Assembly (NCBI RefSeq): GCF_010183535.1
Contig: NC_071332.1
Span: 15,438,001-15,502,000 of the forward strand
Direction: 5' to 3'
DNA from: Caenorhabditis remanei
Lineage: Eukaryota > Nematoda > Chromadorea > Rhabditida > Rhabditidae
Length of the DNA: 64,000 nt
The notes beneath the pieces are model-generated. The model had not been told where the DNA came from, ran no database searches, and saw only the letters and a list, made by a program, of their open reading frames with translations. Every line of letters starts with the position of its first letter. Position 1 is the first letter of the stretch. Made by a program: the position numbers and the translations under genes. Below are positions 57,076-64,000 of the stretch, one piece after another.

Positions 57076-58490
57076 AATAAGGTCAAATTATAAGCACACG
57101 ATTTTTTTTTTGCATTTAACCCGTGTTTAAAAAGTAATTGTTCTCTATTTTACCAACCAACAGACTTTCAATTAAATTGAGGTGGAAATCAAACTGACTC
57201 TGAAGTATTTCAGATGGAGCCTATCTATTTTGAAAGCTAGAATTGCGAGGGTTCTTAATATGATTTCAAAACTGCCACCTTAGGATTTCGAAGTTGCATT
57301 TTTGGCAACATTAACCAAGTCAAATCGTATCTCAGTTCATCTAGATTCTAGCCAAAACTTGAAACCTTTTTCAGAATTCTCTTGATTCCAGATTTTTGGT
57401 TAAGACCGTTTCTACTAGAATCTCCGTACGGGCCCGATTTTTCATCGAAAATGTTAAAATTTTAAATGATTTTTCAGGACTTCTTCTAATTCTGAATCAT
57501 AGTCGAAAATTTGAATTTTTCGCGAAAAGAATTCAAAAAAATTCGAAAACTTCGAAAAAATTTGAATTTCGATAAAGAACCCGAACAATTTTACTACACA
57601 GTTAGAAAAATAGATCATTAACTATCTCTCACACTTGTTTGTTCTAGAAAATTTGTGACTGGTTCGAAGTGTCTTAATTCTCAAATCGGTTTTGAAACGT
57701 CTGGTTTTTATACAAGAAAACCAAAAACGGTTTCATAATGCCAGTATTTAAAAAAAGCTTCATCGCAGTTCGCAACTCAAAAAAAGAACAAAATCAAAAA
57801 TTCATGAAAAATGAGGGAACCGCTTCAAATACTGAACGAAATCTTGACAATCTGCTATTAAAATTCAAAACAACAAAAAAAAAAACGAAAAAGAGTTTGA
57901 GAATTCTAGAGAAGAGGTCTTCCAATTGTTCAAACAAAAAATTTTACGATTTCATAGGTGCAATTTAAACGTTCAAACTTATATATTCTTTTCAATGATA
58001 CATATTCAAGTCACGACAAAAAAATAGATGCTAATTCGAATTATACCTTTCTCTCCCTGCTATATACGACCTTCCTTTCCTCAATTCTACCTTTTCCATC
58101 AAACTTTTTTTGGAAAAAAAGTAAATGAGAAGAAGAAAAAGAAGAAGAAGAATATGGAAATGTAATAGGGTGAAAGTGTAGGGGAAAAGGTGAAAAGAGA
58201 AGAGAAATCGGAACGAGAAGAGCGAAATGATTATCCTGGTATAATGATAAGCACAAACATTGAAACTAAATCGGAAGACGAAGACGAAAGAGGAATATTC
58301 TGAAGATGAAATTAGATGATATATAACCTAGATTTACACGGAGGGACTAGAAATAACCGATTTGGGAAGCTAGTCCACTAAAAAGCCACTACAAATTTCC
58401 TCTTTTCCTATCACTCTTTCCCCTTTCGTCTCTTTCTAGGCCACCCTCGCCCGTCGTTTATTTACGCTTTCCCAATCGCTCTGGGCCGTC

Positions 58491-58562
58491 GGTTCCATGG
58501 TGTAGTGGTTAGCACTCAGGACTCTGAATCCTGCGACCCGAGTTCAAATCTCGGTGGGACCT
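58491..58562 (+). tRNA. tRNA-Gln(CTG)
   Basis: A full cloverleaf is visible. Acceptor stem GGTTCCA pairs with TGGGACC plus discriminator T, and there is no intron. The D-arm contains TGGTGTAGTGGTTAGC (A box). The anticodon stem-loop CAGGACTCTGAATCCTG has anticodon CTG, which reads CAG glutamine codons. The T-arm GAGTTCAAATCTC is the B box. It forms an inverted pair with the copy at 59165-59236. Confidence 0.96.
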
Positions 58563-59164
58563 ATCGTTTTTTTGCAACTTTTGAATCAAAAGGATAAAGT
58601 GTTTATGTGGATCCTGAAGTCCGTTTAGTACAACTAAAGCCGTGGGGGAGGCGGATGATCCTCCCCGTCCTCTCTCCACGATGCGGATGACGAACGAGAC
58701 GGTATTAAATTGAAAATACATAATAAATCATGATGAGCGTGGTGCTGTGTGTATATTTGTATCTCCTTCCGTTCCTCCTCCTCCTACTTTTTCCCTTTTT
58801 CGCGGGAAAAAGAAATATATGTGTTGTTCGTGTAAACAGAGACAAGCGATGGCTATCTTCTCACTCCCGATGAAAAAGAGTGAGTGAGTGACCCCCCTCT
58901 GTGTCCTTCTCCGGGTTAGAAATACATACTGAACAGTGTGTTTGTGTTTTCCCTCTCTGTAATTTGTTCACTTTTTCCGCTTCTCGTCACTTTTCGGATG
59001 AGACGCTGTGAAATGAGAAAGAGGTATTGTGCAAGACGCGTGTAATGGGATACTTGTGAATGGACGGTGAAAATGTTTCACACGAGACACTTTTCGGGTT
59101 AGACAGTGCAAATTAGAGGGGGAGAGTAAGCAGAAAATGAGTTTCGAAGAATGCAAAAAATGAT
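58563..59164. other. Spacer between the inverted tRNA-Gln genes
   Basis: No gene is recognised. GGCGGATGATCC followed by TCCCCGTCCTC near 58650-58675 could form a small stem. GAGTGAGTGAC and CTCTCTG-rich tracts are simple sequence. Confidence 0.5.
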
Positions 59165-59236
59165 AGGTCCCACCGAGATTTGAACTCGGGTCGCAGGATT
59201 CAGAGTCCTGAGTGCTAACCGCTACACCATGGAACC
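59165..59236 (-). tRNA. tRNA-Gln(CTG), inverted second copy
   Basis: On the minus strand this reads the same cloverleaf as the copy at 58491 with a single difference in the D-loop (GTAGCGG instead of GTAGTGG). The anticodon is CTG, the acceptor stem pairs fully, and the discriminator is T. It ends 67 bp from the 3' end of the ENT gene on the same strand. Confidence 0.96.
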
Positions 59237-59302
59237 GCCGGGAAACGCCGGCCTCTTTTGGCGTACATAAATGTTCTACAGCACAACAAAAATAAAAATA
59301 AT

Positions 59303-61297
59303 TTATGCATAACCAGTGATAAAGAGACGAATTTGCCACGAGAAACTGAGTCCAACTACGATTCCAAGAATCAAGGAGAACGAGGCGATCATTCCAGCCA
59401 TTCGTTGGATTTTTGGGTCCTCGTGAGATCTTGGTGCATACATCATGATAAGAGAACTCAAGTAACCACTGGTCAGAGCAAAAATGCAAATATTGAAGAC
59501 GAAGAGCCACGTGGAGCCGAAAAGGACCGGGTAGGCACGAGCAAAATCCATCGGATTGTAGTTGGCAGCCGGAAAATAGAACATGAACCAGAAACGGGCG
59601 ACGACGGGGATCCAGATGGTGTTGGGTCCCGGCTGGAATTGGGTTACTGTAGTCTAGAGAGAGGAGAGAAATAACTTACGAATCTGACCCAGTTAGCCAT
59701 CAAACTTCCGATGAATGCAAACAAGTTGAAATTAAGAAAAACTACAACGTCCATAAAGTATTTTTCTGAAAATTGGGATCTCTTCGTGTGTCTGTCTGTC
59801 CGGATATGTTACCTGACACCACAAAATCGTGCTTCTCGCCCTTCTTAGCATCTGTCACATACATGCAAACATTCGGGAATAGGGCAAGAGTGACGAAAAA
59901 CAATAGGAAAATGTTGAGAAATTGCATTTTACTCTAAAAAAAGGACACTTCGCAACTACGCAGCGGTTGCGAAACGTACCTTTGAAAACGCTTCTCGAAT
60001 ATTCGACCAAGTGCTCGCCTCCTCTCCTTCGACACTATTCAAGGAGGGTTTCAGCTCTCCGAATTTGCGGTAGAAATTCAATTTTTTTAGAACTTTCAGA
60101 AGAATATAACAGACAATTACAGCGACAGAGGATAGGCCGAAGAAGAGATTTGCACGCATTTGGATATCATCGCTTGCTAGAATTTCAAAAAGTTTAGAAA
60201 CGTCTGGTTACCAAACGTCCCTACCTGCTTTCGTCAACATTGCCAGTGCAGTCACAGCGGTCCCACAAAAGTTTTGTCCAATAATCACTGCATTCGTATA
60301 CTTGAATGGAAACGGAGAGGCCAGACCGAACAAACTGAATTCTCAAAATTGAAGTCTGGCGCGCCTTTGACGCGAAATACCTATTCTGAAACAACCCATT
60401 CGATGCGTTCAACACAATGATAGAGATGAGGGTGACAACGAAGAATACTGGGATCCCTGAAATTCTAGAATATTGGAATAATTTCAAAGTCGGAAGTGCT
60501 CTTACAACTGCTGGTATCGATGTAGATGAAGAGGACAGTGACGAAAACCATGGATTGGACAATGAGAAGACAAGTACCCATTCGACGAGTTAGGTCTCCT
60601 CTGCAATTGTCAGGGAGCATGGGATAGTTTTTAATTTTATAAATTTCTCACTTCAACGCGATAAAAATATTGAGCACACTGAATCCGAGACTTGGAATCT
60701 GCGCACAAATCGTCATTGCGTTTTGGAAATTCGAAGCGAACCAATTGGCGTGTCCACTCTCTTCCCGAAGCTTGAACATTGTGTAGTACTGAAAAATTCT
60801 ATTGAGGTACGGTACAGGCACAGAGGTGCGAAGCGTAAGGTCTGCAACGTAAATATTTGAATTTGGCATTTGGCTTTTTGGCACCGTGCCAACCGTTGTG
60901 CGACGGAGCGCATTTTCGCGACCTTACGGCTCGCACTGCTGTGGTCAGGTACTCACATCAAATGCAATATTGAGGAACATGTTCCATGGAAGGAGGGATC
61001 CGAATCCGAACATCATGAAGGCACAGAACACGTAGTTGCCAACATCCTCGACATTTTGAAATTGAGGAGGACGGTTTTATAACGGAAAGTCTTCCTACCT
61101 TAACGTCTTCTTCATCTGAGTACGTTGCTCCCAAATCTTTCGTCGATTCTGACACAACTCCTGATTCAACAAAAGACTCCGGTGACTGTGATCGTTGGGA
61201 TTCTTCGCTTGAAACATTCTGAACATATGACTCTTTTTTAACGGAAGAGATTTGTTACCTTGCTATGAATGTCGTCATCCTTATTGCTCTCACTCAT
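59303..61297 (-). CDS. Equilibrative nucleoside transporter (ENT/SLC29 family), 473 aa
   Basis: Eleven minus-strand exons join in frame: 61259-61297, 61099-61218, 60957-61046, 60652-60788, 60506-60600, 60381-60456, 60225-60334, 59980-60176, 59813-59933, 59680-59765, 59303-59653 (1422 nt). ENTs move nucleosides or nucleobases down their gradient across the plasma membrane. The protein has a hydrophilic acidic N-terminus (about 53 residues), then FGFGSLLPWNMFLNIAFD, the ENT signature of TM1. NANWF-like HANWFASNFQNAM, FGLASPFPFKYTNAVIIGQNF-type TM4-5, a cytoplasmic loop with GELKPSLNSVEGEE, and a C-terminal half with PRSHEDPKIQRMAGMI and LILGIVVGLSF follow. Eleven hydrophobic segments fit the family. 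The acceptor at 61046 (CGAG) is weak but keeps phase. It may be the counterpart of C. elegans ent-3, which also lies on chromosome V, but the paralogue cannot be fixed by eye. Confidence 0.92.
60840..60950. repeat. Dispersed repeat, family E, in ENT intron 3
   Basis: It contains TTTGGCACCGTGCCAACCGT and CTCGCACTGCTGTG. The reverse complement (AACGGTTGGCACGGTGCCGA, CACAGCAGTGCGAG) is at 63850-63950. Confidence 0.65.
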
Positions 61298-62101
61298 TTT
61301 TCTAGGATTGATAGAGAAGTAAAGTTGGGCGGAAAATTTCAGAAAGACACGTGTCTGTTAAGATAATGGGGGAGAGGGGAGAGAATTCAGGAAGGGTCAC
61401 GTGGAGTTTATTTTTTATGGGGTATGTTTTTGAAAGGTACGGGGGAAGATGGTCACGTAAAAATGGCTGAGAATTAAATGATGCAAGCACAGGGATATTT
61501 TGATACTGGATGTTCTTAAACCAAGACGTTTTGCCACTAAACGGGAACAATTGAAATAGTAATAACGGTCAAAAAATAAACGGGAACTGTATTCTCGGTT
61601 TTAAAATGTCTGGTTTCGAAACGTTCCTGGGTAGACACTAGACGGGGAGACACTTCGAAACCATACTGAAACTGAGACGTTTCGAAACCACGTGGATAAA
61701 ACCAATGAAATGGAAGGCGCAGAATCTTTAGACTTCCAGAAACGACTTGACATTTTTTTCAATTTTTCATAGAAAATGTGAACATTTTTTATGATTTTTT
61801 CAGAATTTCTTCTCGAATTTTCTTCTTCTGAACGATTGTCGATAATTAGACTTTTTTGCGAAAAAAAAGTACCCGGGCCTTGACAAACATGCTTTTTCCC
61901 CAGTTTCAAAATGTCTCGGTTACAAAACGTCCGGGTGTAATATGACAGAACAACAATTTATAAACCACCTTATTCGGTGATCGCCGGCTGTTAATCGGCG
62001 TACTTTATTGCAGTAGAAAAAAAAATTTGGTGTAAAGCAAACACAAAACAAAATGACAAAATTTCAAAATAAATTAACACATCCTAGAATCATGAATTCA
62101 T
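61298..62101. other. Intergenic between the ENT start and the GYQ-rich gene
   Basis: No gene is recognised. The right end is the 3' flank of the GYQ-rich gene, with a TTTATT at 62004-62009 giving a minus-strand AATAAA about 95 nt past the stop. A hairpin GATCGCCGGCTGTTAATCGGCG lies just left of it. A/T-rich sequence with a GGCCTTGACAAACATGC trace of the GGCCCG family lies near 61876. Confidence 0.55.
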
Positions 62102-63097
62102 CTAGTGCTTTCCCTGAGAATAAGCTCCTCCTGCTTGTGGTTGAGCGGCGGCTCCGGCAGATTGGTATCCGGATGCTTGAACTGATTCAACTGGTGCGGT
62201 GACTTGTTGTTGAACTTGCGCCTCGGCTTGATATCCTTGAGTTTGAGTTGGAGCTGGTGCGACTGGATGGACCTGCTCTGGTTGGTATCCTTGGGACACT
62301 GGAGCAGACACTTGAGCTGGTTGGGATGCTTGGTATCCGGCGGATTGTTGTTGTTGGACTGGGGCCTGTTGGGCGGCTGGGGCTTGGTATCCTCCTTGAG
62401 CTCCTTGGGCCGCTGGGGCTTGGTATCCGGCTCCCTGAGCTGGTGCTTGTTGGGATGGCCCTTGTTGGTATCCAGCTCCCTGGGCTTGTTGTCCTTGGGC
62501 GGCGAATCCTCCTTGGGCTCCTCCTTGTTGGTATCCTCCTTGGGCTCCCTGAGCTCCTCCTTGAGCTGGTCCAGATTGGTATCCTCCTTGAGCTCCTCCT
62601 TGTTGTCCACCAAATCCTCCTTGAGCTGGCCCTTGTTGGTATCCTCCTCCGAGTCCTCCGAGTCCTTGAGCTGGGGTTCCGAACCCTGGAAGTTGAAGAG
62701 CTGGAGCTGCTTGGTATCCTCCTCCGAGTCCACCTCCAAGCCCTCCAAATCCTCCTGAAGCAGCCTGATATCCTCCTTGAGCTGGTGCTCCACCGAATCC
62801 TCCGAGTCCTCCTCCGAGAGCTGGAGCGGCATAAGATCCTCCGGCTCCTCCGAGTCCTCCGAACCCTCCTGGCGCCTGGGCGTACCCTCCGGATGGGATA
62901 GCTGGAGCTGGAGCTGATGGGTAGAGTGGTGCTGGAGCTGATGGAGCGGTGACGTATCCTCCGGCAGCTGGAGCTGGTGGTGGTGGTGGTGGGGCTCCAC
63001 AGCAAGCTCCGCCTCCTCCGCCTCCGCCGAGAAGTCCGCCGAATAAGAAGGCGGTGGATGTGGAGACAAGACAAGCGAGGATGGCGAAGGATTTCAT
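62102..63097 (-). CDS. Secreted Gly/Gln/Tyr/Ala/Pro-rich low-complexity protein, 331 aa
   Basis: A single coding exon starts at MKSFAILACLVSTSTA, a typical signal peptide, just after an intron acceptor (TTTCCAG) in the leader. The mature protein starts with FLFGGLLGG, a poly-Gly run, ACC, and a poly-Pro run. Then come Gly-rich blocks (GGFGGLGG) and about twenty GYQ or GGYQ repeats (GGYQQG, GYQAPAAQ), grading into a Gln/Pro/Val-rich C-terminus ending YSQGKH. There are only two cysteines, adjacent. No known domain is visible; composition resembles cuticle or extracellular-matrix proteins and prion-like (pqn) proteins of Caenorhabditis. High G/C and repetitive codons leave all three minus-strand frames open over long stretches; this frame is chosen because it has the signal peptide and a proper stop. 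A TATA box lies at 63209-63215. Confidence 0.85.
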   Translation of the reverse strand: MKSFAILACLVSTSTAFLFGGLLGGGGGGGACCGAPPPPPPAPAAGGYVTAPSAPAPLYPSAPAPAIPSGGYAQAPGGFGGLGGAGGSYAAPALGGGLGGFGGAPAQGGYQAASGGFGGLGGGLGGGYQAAPALQLPGFGTPAQGLGGLGGGYQQGPAQGGFGGQQGGAQGGYQSGPAQGGAQGAQGGYQQGGAQGGFAAQGQQAQGAGYQQGPSQQAPAQGAGYQAPAAQGAQGGYQAPAAQQAPVQQQQSAGYQASQPAQVSAPVSQGYQPEQVHPVAPAPTQTQGYQAEAQVQQQVTAPVESVQASGYQSAGAAAQPQAGGAYSQGKH

Positions 63098-63208
63098 CTG
63101 GAAATTAAGAATGTTTGAATGTCCGGTGGAGCGTGTTTTCAAGTTTTCATACGATCTACACAAAAAAGAAAAAGAAAATGTTGCCTTCGAACATTCCGAG
63201 GGATTCCC

Positions 63209-63215
63209 TTATATA
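63209..63215 (-). promoter_or_regulatory. TATA box (GATATATAAGG) of the GYQ-rich gene
   Basis: On the minus strand the sequence reads GGAGATATATAAGGGAA, a strong TATA box, 112 bp upstream of the ATG and so a plausible distance upstream of a short spliced leader. Strong TATA boxes are common in highly expressed, tissue-specific nematode genes such as cuticle and secreted-protein genes. Confidence 0.65.
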
Positions 63216-63849
63216 TCTCCTGCAACCTGTTCCGCGGAAAAGTGGGCGGGGCTTCCCTCTATCTTTTTGAACTTTGAATTCAAATACGTCTCGTTTCAGG
63301 TTTTTTCTTTTCGAATATTCTGACGCAATAATTCAAAAATATGAGGAAAGATGAACAGGCAGATAAATCAGGTTTCAGGAAGGTTTGTTTTGAGGGAGAA
63401 TTAAGAAGAGACGGTGGAAAATAGGTTTGATGATCAGGAAAGAATTCTAGATTCGAGTATTGGGAAAGATTCAAAAATGTCCTGTGGGATTTTATTCGAG
63501 AAGCTACAGTACCGGTCGAAAGGTTGCTCATTTTTTCACTGTGCAAATAGTGGGATTTTGGACCGGAATAAGTTGTCGGACGGCAACTTTTCACAGAGGT
63601 TTTCAACCACAAAAAAGAAGATCTAGATCTACAATTTCTACAAAAACTTGCATAGTGACACTGTGACACACTTTCAAAGATTTTCGTTATCACTAAAATT
63701 GAAAACAGAATATAAAGTTTTTTTGAAGTTTTCTGAATCAAAAAACTAAAATTTTCAGATTTTTTCAGAATCTCACTAATTCAAAGAAGCTTTCAGTACG
63801 TGAATAGCGCATAAACGGAATTTCAAATCAATCCGCTTCTCACTATCAG

Positions 63850-63950
63850 CTGCCTGTGTGCACAGCAGTGCGAGACATCTCGGAAACGCTCTAACGGTTG
63901 GCACGGTGCCGAAAAAGACTTGGCTGAGTGCCAAATTCAAATTTTACGTC
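63850..63950. repeat. Dispersed repeat, family E (inverted copy)
   Basis: It contains CACAGCAGTGCGAG and AACGGTTGGCACGGTGCCGA, the reverse complement of motifs in ENT intron 3 (60840-60950). Confidence 0.65.
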
Positions 63951-64000
63951 CATTTGTCGTATCTTTCAATATAAGCAGCGACGCCACTCGGAAAATTCAA

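Larger units (their letters stand above)
51817..58490. other. 6.7-kb gene-poor interval between the neprilysin start and the tRNA pair
   Basis: No gene is supported on either strand. The first part is the upstream region of the neprilysin gene (a short upstream ATG near 51845 would precede its start). It includes purine-rich tracts (52140-52350), family D (52530-52626), family A copies (52816-53175, 53994-54432), a poly-G run (56790-56799), a family B arm (56938-57075) and A/T-rich DNA. Reading frames here have composition of repeats or simple sequence and no recognisable domains. Confidence 0.6.
63098..64000. other. Upstream region of the GYQ-rich gene
   Basis: It contains the leader intron and TATA box of the GYQ-rich gene, then no recognisable gene. 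A family A left-end fragment (CTACAGTACCGGTCGAAAGG) lies at 63507-63526 with degenerate sequence to about 63680, and repeat family E lies at 63850-63950. Confidence 0.55.

Noticed and set aside
62204..62901. Long open frames on the plus strand and in the other minus frames across the GYQ-rich gene
   Set aside because: They are by-products of G/C-rich repetitive codons; only one minus frame has a signal peptide and sensible ending.
1..64000. CRISPR array, prophage or bacterial operon
   Set aside because: No regularly spaced identical repeats with unique spacers; all genes are intron-containing nematode genes.

Overview
The window is nuclear DNA of a nematode, very probably a Caenorhabditis species other than C. 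elegans. The introns are mostly about 50 bp, with GT donors and TTTCAG acceptors. One gene is unmistakably ATFS-1. The order trm-1, ints-2, atfs-1 next to carboxylesterases is, as I recall, that of cosmid ZC376 on C. elegans chromosome V. No bacterial, viral or CRISPR-like system is present.

Layout, left to right. 0.2-5.9 kb, minus strand: a secreted or ER-lumen carboxylesterase with a full catalytic triad and a charged C-terminal extension. 7.0-11.0 kb, minus: an M13 (neprilysin-type) protein whose zinc site reads HEIGR instead of HExxH, so it is a predicted pseudo-peptidase. 12.1-14.8 kb, minus: the tRNA m2,2G26 methyltransferase trm-1. It is divergent from a small unrecognised Ser/Ala-rich gene at 15.1-15.8 kb, plus. 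16.5-26.0 kb, plus: Integrator subunit 2 (ints-2), 14 exons seen and first exon not resolved. 28.6-35.5 kb, plus: atfs-1, the mitochondrial-UPR bZIP factor. Its bZIP domain is split by a 4.35-kb intron holding an almost intact DD37D (maT-type) transposon and a hAT-type MITE with an exact 8-bp target duplication. 36.1-51.8 kb, minus: a catalytically complete membrane neprilysin. Its cytoplasmic-tail exons lie 8.4 kb upstream of the transmembrane exon. 58.5-59.2 kb: two nearly identical tRNA-Gln(CTG) genes in inverted orientation. 59.3-61.3 kb, minus: an equilibrative nucleoside transporter. 62.1-63.1 kb, minus: a secreted Gly/Gln/Tyr-rich low-complexity protein.

The rest is introns and intergenic DNA crowded with fold-back elements, GC-rich GGCCCG arrays, TTCCGC arrays and other dispersed repeats; several introns consist almost entirely of one fold-back element. 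The protein genes do not form a pathway. trm-1, ints-2 and atfs-1 are conserved single-copy genes (tRNA modification, snRNA and transcription processing, mitochondrial stress). The flanking esterase, neprilysin, ENT and GYQ-rich genes belong to nematode gene families. Exon models were built by hand from splice signals, reading-frame continuity and family similarity; reading frames add up for every gene except the two boundaries flagged (ints-2 5' end; exon 3/4 of the degenerate neprilysin).
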